This document shows, in pieces, positions 1 through 11,124 of a stretch of 64,000 bases of DNA (its first letter is position 1; the number at the start of each line of letters is the position of its first letter). The DNA comes from Xylaria sp. FL1777 (lineage: Eukaryota > Ascomycota > Sordariomycetes > Xylariales > Xylariaceae), in the NCBI GenBank assembly GCA_022578965.1, contig MU400517.1, positions 1-64,000 of the forward strand. Reading direction: 5' to 3'. The translations under genes were made by a program, and so were the position numbers. A model generated the notes under the pieces. The model was not told where the DNA came from, searched no databases, and saw only the letters and a list, made by a program, of their open reading frames with translations.

Positions 1-250
1 CTTTTAATTATTTAAGCTTAAAATATTATAATATAATAAAATATTTTAATTATAAAATTAGTACTAAATATAAATATTATTATAAAAAGCTTTAAATAAT
101 ATTATAATTATTATTTTTAAGTTTTATTAGCAAATAGTTTATAAATATAAATAGTATATATATATATATATAAAGTAAACTTTAGCTTAAAAATTAATAA
201 AAGTTTTTTAAACTAAAATATATAAAACGTAAGCTTTAAACCTATAGATA
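1..250. repeat. AT-rich block at window edge
   Basis: Almost pure A/T with long TA-rich runs, including a TATATATATATA stretch near 160-172, then an abrupt change to mixed composition near 258. No reading frame is visible. Such blocks in filamentous ascomycetes are usually old repeats mutated by repeat-induced point mutation (RIP) or AT isochores. Which of these applies cannot be decided from 250 bases. Confidence 0.7.
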
Positions 251-320
251 TATTTGTACGGGCCCCCAAAAGAAGTGGGTTGTAGCTTGCAGCAGGCGCA
301 GCCCGCTGTTTTATGTTTCT

Positions 321-360
321 AGTCTAAGGCACCTGAAATAAGTCTAAGGCACCTGAAATA
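321..360. repeat. Perfect 20-bp tandem duplication
   Basis: The 20-base unit beginning AGTCTAAGGC occurs twice back to back (321-340 and 341-360) with no mismatch. It lies just inside the boundary of the AT-rich block. No function is apparent. Confidence 0.9.
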
Positions 361-1258
361 ATATAATTCTGCATATAAATGTACGAAAATACTAGGTTAA
401 CAGAGATCTGTTAGGTACACCGATACCCAATACAGGCTAGACTTGGACAACGCAGGGGTATTATGTGGTCATTGTAGGTGCGTAGTAGGCTGACGATCTA
501 CTTACATGTTAGGTAGACATGGAACCTACATATAGCCTATAGGTACATACTCCTTATCATCATATCACTTGAGAGGCATCCAGCATCTAGATTCGGTACC
601 TACCTAGGTACCACCACCTGCCTCTTGTTGTAGAAGATAACTGCTGCACAGTGCTATGCCTAGACATCACGTTCCCAAACCCGAGATTTGGACGGCGTAT
701 TACACTGCGTGATGATGATACCACTCAGTCTTTTTGCTTACCAACAACATGTAGCAAAGCTGACACAATGGAACTAGATCTTGGAGACCAGATATTATTA
801 CTACACAGACCATGATTTGGCCTATGAAGGCACACTGGCAATCCAAACCTAGCCAACGCAGATAGACTCCCCCTGTGGATAACAGTTGGTCGTTTTCAAC
901 ATCGCCCGAAGTTGAGCTTGCGCAGAAAGCTCTATGGGACTTGTCCTGGGTATAACTACCTAGTGTCTTGCTAGCTCAACAACGATGCAACGTCTCACTA
1001 TCCTTCCGGATATCAAGTACCGAGATGCGGGGATGGGTTGGTCTAGCAACTCGACGACATTGCAGATGTGACAATCTTCCTATTGGTTCACGTACACAGC
1101 TGAGGCCAGCATCATGCGGAGTGATGCTTATGAATCTTCATTCGTATACATCTCATATTACCAGCAACGTTGGAGTAGAGCCCCGAGTTTCCTCCCTCCC
1201 TCGTATTCATCCGACCGTATCTCCCTCGCGTCCTCTTAATGAAGTCCGCCTCATCACT
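361..1258. other. Intergenic region upstream of the sugar transporter
   Basis: No convincing reading frame. It contains a TACCTAGGTA palindrome cluster at 595-612, a member of the family dispersed through the window. The stretch just before 1259 is C/T-rich and is the likely promoter and 5' leader of the transporter. Confidence 0.5.
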
Positions 1259-3009
1259 ATGTCGACATCCAAGCTGGCCGAGACATCCCTTTGGGCAAAC
1301 CGAAAATGTCTTTCCATATGTGCTATTGTCGCTATAGCAAACATGCAGTATGGATTGGACTCCGTGATTGTTGGGTCTCTTCAGGCAACCCCCGGTTTCT
1401 TGGAGGTTTTTGGATATCGTGATCCCAGCCAGCCTGGTGGCTACGGTATAGATGTAAGAATGCGGCTTAGAACCCATATTCTGTCTCCTAACAACCATGA
1501 CAGGGCACATTCCAAAGACTTATAGGATCTCTCCTGACCCTAGGCGCATTTCTTTCCTCCCTTGCAGCTGGCGTCTTTGGTCATTACTTTGGTCGGAAGG
1601 CCGCGCTCTGGTCCGCTTGTCTCTTAAATGCGGTTGCCTGCATCATACAAATTTCAACAACAAGCAAGGTGGCAGTTTACATTGGCAGATTGATTCTAGG
1701 CCTGGCTAATGGCTTTCTTGTCACCTTTTCAAACATATACACGGCTGAAGCATCACCGGCTCACCTGCGTGCCGTTATGGTCGCTCTATTCTCGGAATGG
1801 GTCAATATCGGGAGTATCATTGGGAGTGCGGTAACGAATAGAACCAAGAACTTTCTAGATAGGTCGTCTTACGAGATCCCGCTTGGAACACTCTTTATCG
1901 TGCCGACTGTCCTGTCCATTGGTCTTCTCTTTGTTCCAGAGAGCCCTCGATATCTGCTCTACAAAGGCAACATCGAAGCAGCGCGTAACGCCCTGGACAC
2001 CCTCCGGGGGGGGTCAGTATCATTGGAAGAATTAGAAGTTGAATGGGTAGAAATTGTTAAAGGTATTGAAGAGGAGAAACGGACGGCAAAGACGATAGGA
2101 CCGTTAGACATGTTCAAAGGTGCGCGTTCCGGTGAAGAAAACGCTTAAAGCCCTACCAATAACTAATGTCGCTATAGGGACTGATCTAAGGCGGACACTA
2201 TTATGTTACGGGGTCATTGGCACCCAGACCGGTGCTGGCTCGTGGTTCGTTATCAGTTATGCGACTTACTTTCTGATTGTTTCCGGGCTCACCGTCGACG
2301 AGGCCTTCAAATTTGGAATTCTGAATACAGTCTTGGGCTTTATTGGGGTTAATTTTGGGATGTACCTTATGCGCCATGTCATGGGTCGACGAACTATTCT
2401 CATGACAGGTGCGATCATTCAAGGCGCCACAATGTTAGGTCTAGCGATCTCGGCGACAGTAGCCTCTGGCACATTCGCTGCTCGAAGCTGCTTGATCGCA
2501 TTTACCGCCATCTACCTTTTCTCGTACAACGCGTTCGTAGGAGACGCAACGTACCCAACGGCGACAGAACTCGTCAGCACAAGGCTGCGATCTTGGTCCG
2601 TTGGATCAGCTATCAGCATAGGTTACTTTCTTGCATGGCTGACTTCGTTCTTTTCTCCCTACTTCATAAATCCAGAAAATCTCAATTGGGTAGGTCACGG
2701 CCACACAATTACGTATCCACGTTCCCAACTTCATGACCCAACTGATTGTGCATGTAGGGTGCTAAGTACGGATATATCTGGGCGGGCTCCAATCTTGTCT
2801 GCTTCGTCTTCTTTTATTATTTTATACCGGAGACGAAAGGGCGAACTTTAGAAGAAATCGACGAACTCTTTAGCAAGCGAGTACCAGTCCGAAGGTTCAA
2901 GACGTATCAAACCACCATCATCGACGATGCTGTGAAAGATATCAAAGAGCGGCGTGGAAGAATCGAGAAGGGTGCTGTGCCAGTTACAGAGCATGTTGAC
3001 AATCTATAG
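1259..3009 (+). CDS. MFS sugar transporter (hexose/alpha-glucoside type)
   Basis: Predicted 12-helix plasma-membrane permease of the major facilitator superfamily, sugar porter branch. Four exons: 1259-1453, 1504-2119, 2178-2689, 2758-3009. They join in frame to 524 residues, a normal family length. Each intron (50, 58 and 68 bases) has GT-AG ends, and CTAAT lies before the second acceptor. Visible signatures are GRK in the first cytoplasmic loop, GRLILGLANG in helix 4, PESPRYL after helix 6, GRR between helices 8 and 9, and PETKGRTLEEIDELF after helix 12. The start was chosen as the first ATG in the frame that runs into helix 1. The gene is intact and resembles fungal maltose/hexose permeases, but the substrate cannot be read from sequence. 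It sits about 1 kb from the AT-rich block. Confidence 0.9.
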
Positions 3010-3327
3010 AAATGTAGTTGTCGACAGGGGAGATAGAGACAGCTACGTTGCTAGAACTACCCTGTAAAAGGGGTGCATATTGTTTACGTACCTAACAAGG
3101 GCAAAAACAGCCCAGTTCATACCTTGGAAATCAGGCATCATTTTACCCAGGGGATCCGACAAGTTCCAAAGACAACAAGGAGCTTCGAAATACTAGACCC
3201 TGAATGAATATTTGCAAACATAGCCAACACTATCTCGTCTCTTCAATTTCTCTAAAACTCTGCTCCCGGAACATTTCCGTGTTATCGTGGGCATCTCCAA
3301 AACCCGATCTTTCAACGAAGAGTCATA
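3010..3327. other. Short intergenic region
   Basis: Holds the transporter 3' end and the leader of the next gene. No other gene or repeat was recognised. Confidence 0.5.
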
Positions 3328-4155
3328 ATGCCACCTTCAACCACCTTCCACTTGTTCAACAGACTCCCACGAGAAATCCAAGACATGGTATGGAGGCTCC
3401 ACCGCGAACGTCGAGGCATCAGACACTACTTAACCGAGTCACAACCCGCAACTCGGCACTACGCAGCCATTGACATCGAGACAAACCTCTTCGCACAGAC
3501 CCTACTCACAAAACGAGTAGCCAACACCTTCTGGGACGAAAACGACAGGCCAATCAGAGGAGAATCAGACGCAAAGATCCAGCTCATCGGAGTCAATTAC
3601 GTCTCCCAGCCCGGCGACTTCGCCAAGTCTGTTTCGACGGCCAAGTACCCGGTGACGTGGCGCAAGGTATCTCGACCGCAAATCCGCATAAACTACACGA
3701 CCGATGTAGTGGTTCTTGAAGGGGTCTTCGTGTGTCTCCGGCCGGTGTTCAGGCTGCAGCACGCACTTCCGATCCAATGGACGGACTTATTACATCATTG
3801 GCTCAGGAATGTGCAATATCTAGCTGTGAACGCGGGGAGTTGCCGGATGGGCATCCAAACCAGGATCGCGACGCTGCCAGCGCTAGAGCAGGTGTACCTC
3901 GTCATATACCGGGATCCCGAGTGTCGATACGGCGCCCCAAGACATTGGAGAAACTTCGATAAGTCGCTTCTGGACACGCATAACTTCCTTCCTTTCGACG
4001 ACTTCGTCAATCTCCATCCAAGCAACGCGAATATAGAATGTGATTGTGAAACCAACGATTTTAGGGCGCTCGAGGTTCGTGCCGCGTTCCGAAGAGCCTT
4101 TTTGGATGAGGGTCAACCAAACATGAGTATATCCATCGTCGCAGATCCGTATTGA
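3328..4155 (+). CDS. 2EXR domain protein
   Basis: Single-exon protein of 275 residues. Residues about 5-30 carry the fungal 2EXR signature (FHLFNRLPREIQDMVWRL), an F-box-like motif common in large Pezizomycotina families. A second conserved-looking stretch around residues 115-150 contains an aromatic and leucine-rich segment. The C-terminus is acidic, then aromatic. The start is the first ATG in frame, preceded by a C/A-rich leader. The molecular role of 2EXR proteins is not established; an adaptor function like that of F-box proteins is only a guess. No signal peptide or membrane segment is seen. The frame is intact, with coding-like composition. Confidence 0.75.
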   Translation: MPPSTTFHLFNRLPREIQDMVWRLHRERRGIRHYLTESQPATRHYAAIDIETNLFAQTLLTKRVANTFWDENDRPIRGESDAKIQLIGVNYVSQPGDFAKSVSTAKYPVTWRKVSRPQIRINYTTDVVVLEGVFVCLRPVFRLQHALPIQWTDLLHHWLRNVQYLAVNAGSCRMGIQTRIATLPALEQVYLVIYRDPECRYGAPRHWRNFDKSLLDTHNFLPFDDFVNLHPSNANIECDCETNDFRALEVRAAFRRAFLDEGQPNMSISIVADPY

Positions 4156-4994
4156 TGGGCATGAAGCCAAGGGTTAGACACGGATTTCCCCGGTGGACTA
4201 CTTCTGGGGTGGGTGAAGGGATTGAAGGAGTAATACGAGTCGTCACTACACAGTAGATGACTATAACCTAGACAAGTTCAAGATGAGATATTGAATTGTT
4301 ATTTATAGCAACAAAAATTGTTCTCATCTTTAAACTATAAACCTATCTATTACTGCTTAATGCCTCCCTGATCCCCTATTAACGGGACCTGTCTTAGCAC
4401 TAGCCATCGTTCCAGAAATACCGCGAGTTACAAGAAGACTCTACCTCCCCTATCCTACGACATCACAAGAACAAAGTGGCATAAAACCTAGTGTAGATAA
4501 TATATAGTATTAGGCGGTGACTAAACAGTGTAGTCCTAAAGGCGCGGGTGAACATGTTTATTTATCTCTAATCATTTATCCCTTCCCTTGCCTATTAATT
4601 TATACGACTTTACGTCGCACTTCTTTCGCTCTGATTTTGACCATGCCTAAATCTTATGCGTTGGAATAAAGAGCTCTATCGCCGAAGAACATTACCGTCT
4701 GACATCTACAGTATGGTCTTGACCGTGCCTATCTACTCTATAGTATAAGTGAACCCCTGCCGTAGTTGTTCAGCTGAGAGAAAGGCGATCAGGAAATTAT
4801 CTTTGACGAGGGTTTCTGACTTCTCGATCTCTTCCGCTTACCAGGTTAGGGGCGGAGACGCTTAGCCCAGATGATGACGGGATGAACTCTTTCAGTGCCT
4901 GGTTATTAGTCACCCCATCTACTGTATTCTTAGGCGAGACGAAAGCTCAGTTTGCTTTGACCTTGCTACTCCCTCTATTCTTCGTATTACTAGC
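4156..4994. other. Intergenic region
   Basis: AT-leaning, with no supported reading frame. Nothing else was recognised apart from the 3' end of the 2EXR gene. Confidence 0.45.
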
Positions 4995-5735
4995 TTAGAT
5001 GCCGACATATGCCACCGAGCTTAGCTGCAAACTAGTTTCAGCCGCCAACTTCACACATTTTGGAAGACTAGTCACCATCGAAAAGGTCGGTATATTGCAA
5101 TCCTCGCTAGACGGTTCCCATATTTGGCCCTTCTTATTGTTCCCTTCTCGCCCCGCAGTTTCAGATTGAATCTGGGTTGTGGTCTGTGTAGCCGTAGCCC
5201 GCGACATGTCTGCTCGATGCGTCGCTAATACCCTCCCATATAGACTCTGGTAGAGCTCCTCTACAGGTGGGAGACTTGTGTTGTCGTCGGATAGGTGGGT
5301 TTGATGTGATAAGCTGCGTTCCCGTAGTAGGTTCTTCAGCATAGTACCGTTGCTTCCGTCAGCCTCATTTTTCTTGTTCTCTCTGTTCAGCCTCCTTCCC
5401 TCTGGGTCTTGGATTTATTGACTTAACTCGGGTTGCAAGGCGCCACTGACTTATAGTTCTGGATTCGCCCGTGGAGGCAGGATAGAACCTCTGGAGGATG
5501 CATTGTAGAACATCAGCGGCTTGATCTCGCCATGCACTTGGTGGACTTTTATGGGGAATGTTTTCTTCGCTAAAGGGGCTTGACTTGGTATTTTCGTCGC
5601 TCGCAGAGGTTTCAGTAATTTGCGGCTGTGTCTTTAGTTCTCTGCGACGAGAATTGCTGGGGTATTCGAGTTGAAGAAAGTCTACCTGCGGTACTGTTTT
5701 TCGGCTAGCAGATATTCTGTGAACTCTCTAGAGTA
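4995..5735 (-). pseudogene. Decayed reading frame of unknown identity
   Basis: On the minus strand two open stretches follow one another in different frames. About 115 codons run from about 5730 to about 5377 with no in-frame ATG start, rich in Ser, Glu and Arg. Then 115 codons run from 5342 to 4995, also Thr/Gln/Ser-rich. The first ends in a basic/acidic segment (EAEQREQEK), and the second frame is open through the same point, so a small insertion or deletion near 5370-5380 would explain the break. No domain was recognised. It could be a relic gene, a transposon remnant or chance. Confidence 0.3.
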
Positions 5736-7516
5736 TTTGGTATGGATATATCTTTGCTATGATACTATTTCTGAGCTATCTTGGTGCTGCCTTCAGGATA
5801 TCTTGTAACTCTACCAATGCTGTCTATATTCATGCTTCTATCGGCACCACATTCTTCGGCGTAGGGTAGGACGTTTTATACGCGTGACATGACATCAGCA
5901 AACAGGCGAACGTAGTGTGCTAGCGGAAATAATAGCCCTGCTGTTATGAGTAGCAAGATGTCATTTAATCCAATCACAAATCCTCTTCCAGGCTCTAGGA
6001 CAGTGATATTTAGTGAAATGGTAGGTATATAAGCGTTACATTCAACTGAACTACATCAAGAGTAAGGTGGAAACACCTCATTATCTACGTGAACAGGACA
6101 TCTATGTCCTTCATAGCTCCCAACATGAAGTGAATTCTTTACCTAGCTCACGTTCAACAATATTATAGGCGTTACTACCAACAGCCAGAGTCAGCTGTGT
6201 AGTTGCAAGTCGGCTACACGAAGAGTCGAACTCGATGCTATGGTAGAAGTTCTAGGTGAAAATGAACTGCTAAGGCTCCTACTTGTATTTACTCTACTAC
6301 CTGCTGATTAGCCTTATACGGTACTATGAGCCTGGACAAAAATCCCACTGTAAAAGGTACAATCTTCACAAGTATCCTGTGTGCCTACTCGCAGGGACGC
6401 CACCAGTTGGGGCGATGCAGATTCCCAAGGCATTAATGAAGTTCCCTCAAAGCCTATCAAACTAATATGCTCGTTTATTTCAGTTTTTAGGAAAATTCAA
6501 GTCATGGCTGGTTACCTGGCCACACTGACTCTCCCCGCCCCCTTTTGGCTAGACCTACAGAGAGGGGATCCTGTTGAAAATTCATTATAATGCCAGAGAG
6601 CCGTGTCCCAGCTTAGACACTGTTCTCGATTGTCTTCTCGTATTAATACCAGTTTTCATACTCATCTCTAGTTACTTATTTTCTCGTCCTAATCAAGTCC
6701 ATATTATGTAGTATGATATTGAGAGTATTACAGTGTATAACCAATCAGTCCAAGCTCCCGCCTACAGCAAATAATACAAAGGCAAAACAGCTTAGCTAGA
6801 GAGTTAAGGCTAAAAGACAGCAACTGATAATAGAAGACAGGATCTTGTCTAAGGGCGAAACGCTTCTAAGAAAGCAAGCCAAAATGGCCATGCAATCAGT
6901 CGATCAGAAACATCTCGCCTCTGCTGTGACGACTTCGATAATTTATGCCTCATTAGCTCAGGAACCCTCCCCGGAAAGCTCCATCCCTTCAGAAGGCTAG
7001 GATGCAGCAGACGATAAAGCTGACCAACGTTCTCATCAAGGAAAAGTTGTTGCTATTCAAGTGTATGAATGATGGCGAGAATGAAGAAAATGAAAACGTT
7101 CAAACTGGTGAGTGTTGCTTCAATCGTATTCTCGCTTCCGCCGCTGGTGAGAAGAAGTACATATCGAGAATTGGCCCAGTCCGTCACATTTCTTAAATTA
7201 CTAACCTCTAAACCTCTCGACTGTCACGCATCCAAGGCACACGGCTAATACAAAATCGAGCAATGAGCGAAATATTAGCAGTGGTACAGGACCCCCGCTT
7301 CCAGACATGGCCTCAGGTGAAGCTGTGGGCGACACGGTCAGCACGGAACTATCGTAGACGACGGCAAGATAACATAGGGTACCAGATCCTGTCAAATACT
7401 TATGGCTAAACCCTTCTAGATTATGTAGGCAACTTAAATTTCCATTATACGCACCCTGCTTCGTCGCAATGAACATCACACAATGGATGAAATTCGAACA
7501 TAAATACACTACATAA
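5736..7516. other. Intergenic region with no supported gene
   Basis: Mixed AT-leaning sequence with only short, unconserved-looking frames on both strands. A lysine/glutamine-rich stretch at 6780-6900 resembles degraded coding sequence but has stops in every frame. Nothing identifiable. Confidence 0.4.
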
Positions 7517-9410
7517 CTATTCATCTCGCTGCTGCCTCATACTTCTGATTGTGCGTTCCAATTCTTTTATCCGCCGTTCTAGGCGATCGTTATCTTGGGT
7601 TTTGTGTCTTGATGGGGGAGCAGCTTTCCAATTCCTCTTCACTTCCCTTGTCGACGGATTTAAATATCCGCCTTCAAATTTGTTACTCCTCCGCTTCTTG
7701 AAGCTCTTGCTGGGGTTTCGCCCCCTCGTCTCTGGACCAAGAGGGCGATTGCTCGGTATATTTTGTCTGGGATTTTTATCCCTCGTCGATGGCACTTTGA
7801 GACCAGCCGTATTGGGTTTGAGATATTTTCTTTTCCGTTTGTCGTGATACTTCGCTCCAAGTCCAGCAGCTGAGGCTTCCATCTCGGGGTCGTTAAGGTA
7901 TTCTGAACCCCTTTTTTTGGTATGCTCTTTATTAGCTAAGACTTCTAGAAGCCTCTCTCGATCTTCAAGGGTCTCAGGTCTTTTCATAAGGACACCTGTC
8001 TGTATATCCTCTTTAGTAAGTTTGCTGCCGACCGAAGTCTTGATGTTTCCTGATCTGGACTGCTGTTGCCGCCTCCGACGCTGAGACATGAGGCGACAAT
8101 CTTTAATAGCTGTGACGAGGCAGGATATTGCATCATCTCCTTGGGGTAATTGTTTTTCAACCTGCGTCTTGTAAGGCTGGCTGCAGAGAGTGGTGGCGAT
8201 AATCCTCGCTGTTAGCCACGTGTCAATTTGGTAACCTAGGGAATTAGTGTTGAACCGCGCAGTAAGATTGTCCCAAAACTTAATATCAGGGTCTATGTCA
8301 TGGTCGCGTGACTTTAGCCAATGCTTTTCTGCAGCTAGAAAATAACGAAGAAAAGCTGCAGAAGCCTTGGGGCAGGCGATTATAGTGGTTACCGCTGTGG
8401 AGGGTAGCAGACCGCCTGAGAGGACCATGAATGAGCTTGTACTGGGATATCCTTTGTCGTCGTTGGCGTCATTGGGCCGCCGATACCCATGTTGCACGGC
8501 CTAGCGCGATATGAGTATCTCAGCGATTTATTTCATAAGAGTAGACGTACTGGCACTTTCAAGCAATGCGTGGGTTGTATGAGGTCTTCTTGGCGAAATG
8601 AGGTCTTCTCAGGGCGAATTGGAGAGGATGAAGATGCCTCGGGCGAGTCCTCTATCTTGATGGGGCGAGACTCGCTCCCTGGTGTAGTAGGCTTATGCTT
8701 GTTAAAGTCAAAGTGAATAATCCGAATGTGTCCCTGGTCGCTATCATCGTGGGTCGTCGTGGGCTTGAACGTCTCTTGTAAGGCTAGGGTATGCGATGGA
8801 ATATCTATTGACCCATCCTCCCTTTGGTATTGTGCCTTTGACGGTGATGACGTGCCATGGCTTGAAGTTGGAACCGACGAAGTCCTAGATTCATCCTCGG
8901 CACGCTCTGCGCAACTTTGCGAGAGCGAAAATTTTGCTGAAATACGACTTGGTTCTCGCATCAAGCCCTTTTTACCTCGCGGCCGGGCAACTTCTTGGCT
9001 TGGGATACAACGATCTTGAGGCCTCCGAGTTTGGCGATGAGAGAGTGATAATGCAGGCTGCAGCCGTTGACGGCGGAATCGAGAATCGTACGGCATTACT
9101 CTAGAATTGAAGACCAGAGCGCGGTGAAAATCATCTCATTCAAAGTCGGCAATGCGGAGTGAAGGAAGCTATGTAGAACCAACGTCGGCAGATAAAACCC
9201 AGTGAAACAGTCGGACTACTTGATCGGGCCGTGATACTCGACATACAACAGTGGAGAGAAATGTGATATGCCTAATTCTATTCCACAGTATAGAGAATGC
9301 CTCAGGCGGAAGAGTCTCTGCACACAGGTTGTCACCATGGGATCTATGAACTTTCGCCGATGATCGGTGTAGGGAGAAAAGAAGAGATACTCGGCGCCCC
9401 CTATCCACAT
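7517..9410 (-). CDS. Unrecognised fungal protein, three-exon model
   Basis: Proposed exons on the minus strand are 9410-9238, 9100-8551 and 8500-7517, giving 568 residues. The two larger exons are well supported: the 50-base intron 8501-8550 has a GTACGT donor, a CTAG acceptor, and joins in phase. The first exon is tentative (donor GTATCA, acceptor TTCTAG, intron 137 bases); without it the protein would start at the ATG at 9096 (509 residues). The N-terminal exon looks globular (FFSPYTDHRRKF). The middle is Ser/Thr/Asp-rich and disordered. A hydrophobic, globular-looking block follows, including SGGLLPSTAV and a Trp/Leu-rich helix. The tail is highly basic with repeated PSTR/NPS motifs and ends in a predicted coiled coil (RRIKELERTIRSM). 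No known domain was recognised. A nuclear role is suggested only by the charge pattern. Confidence 0.55.
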
Positions 9411-11124
9411 CTTTTCAATCACGAATCACTGTGTAGGTACTTTGAAGATGCGTCTCGGCTGTGAATACGCCTCGCTCAACGATTGAACGCCGAGGGAAAA
9501 GCAACAACGGCTCCTAACCAGTTAGTATCTTGGCTCGGTGGAAAAAATGCAACGGGGATTCCAACCCCTACCTCATCATCCCGGGTAGCGTCCCCGGCCT
9601 TAGTGTAGGTAGACTACCGTACCTAATCACTGCGGAAAAATCGTCAGGTGAGCCAAGGAAGCAAACACTCCAATACCTTCTATTAGTCTAGACCAGACTT
9701 GAGAAGCTCCTCCAGTCACCCTATCCTGCCTTCGTAGAAACAACGAAAACCTTTGCTATAGGTAATGGGTACCTAAAAGACGTGAGGAACACGGACCGGA
9801 GATGTTTGAGAGCAGCTTTGATTTCTAGATCGGTACCTATCCGAACTCTCAGCACCACGCTTAGCCTAAGAAAGTTAGTATGTATCCTCTTACACAGCTT
9901 GTGTGCAAAGATACTTCTAATACGCGACTACTTGTAGCAAAGATGTTTTTAGCATATGTGGATTGTCCTGGAGGACAAGAGGTATAATTGTTATCTGGGC
10001 CTATAAGCGTCATACTATTGTAAAATTTAAGCCATTTTAAAACTGTTCGTTCAGCAACTTACTGCATAGGTAGTATACTAGGTATTATGTACTGTACAAT
10101 TTTATAGTATTAAAACAGCCCTGAGGTCAGAAGTGTACACCACTACTTATGCGTAGAATTTTTTTTATGCGAATTCAGATTAAGCACAAGGGTATAAGGA
10201 CACAAGTTAACCGTTTTAGGTTAAGCATGACACTAAAGGATTATCATCCTAGAGACCTATATCTATGCCAAGCACTCGAACACGAGGAATGGTTGTACTT
10301 TCTTGGATAACTGACGACAACCTCTCTCTTTGGTCTTACATGTATCTGTCGAGGGACCATCATTAGCCAAAGGGGAGCATTCTCGACCCTTTAAAACATT
10401 GCGTCGTCTCATAGTGTGCCCTTGCTCTAAGAGGTACCTGTCGATGCCACAGCAAGGAATAGAGCAGACAGGGGTACATGTACTTAATGTCCAGGGCTAA
10501 GAATAGCACCTGCGCTAATCCTAAATATGAGCATACTTTTTCCTATTATGGATGAAGGGGTACGCCAATATACTTTCATAGTACATGAGTACCTAGGTAC
10601 TTACAGCAGGTGCCCCGCCACGGCTCCATCATCCCCCAGAAATCGTCTCGGTTAACTACCTAGGTACCTAGGTAGGTACCTACCTATATGCGTATAGTAG
10701 CATGTAGGTAAGGTAGCGCCGTATGTACACAGCAGGTAGGTAGCTGCTTGAGAACATTTGCCAGGCTGTGAAAAAAGTCATGTTAGTGGGCAGTACCTTA
10801 CTGCAGGATTAATTGCTGCCTGCAGGTAGATTTTCTTTTCTAATGCCATGCTCTCCATTTCCAATTCCACATCAGAAATATGCATGGCTCGAGTTTATCG
10901 AGGACCTACAGCACTTTGCAATAGTGACCAAACCTTGATTGTTCTTACGCCTTTTGTATGTCAGTTGTCTTGACACATAGAATTATCGCTCAGAGTTTCA
11001 CAAACAAACCACCCCTGGAGTTTTTGCTCCGTTTCCCTACCTATATTTACTACACCTTGTCGTGAGGAGGAGCAAGAAGAAGAGGAGCAAGACGGAGAGG
11101 GGGGACAGGAGGATGAGGATGAGG
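9411..11124. other. Intergenic region with TACCTAGGTA clusters
   Basis: About 1.7 kb without a supported gene. Palindromic repeats occur at 10589-10602 and densely at 10656-10740 (GTAGGTACCTACCTA type). The region is AT-leaning around 9900-10200. The final 100 bases, with a purine-rich GAGGAGGAGCAAGAAG stretch, are the presumed leader of the downstream gene. Confidence 0.5.

Noticed and set aside
968..1258. Upstream extension of the sugar transporter frame
   Set aside because: It starts at TTG and is not transporter-like; the ATG at 1259 leads directly into helix 1.
9169..9408. Second minus-strand frame overlapping the proposed first exon of the unknown protein
   Set aside because: Does not join in phase to the downstream exons and has weaker protein-like composition.
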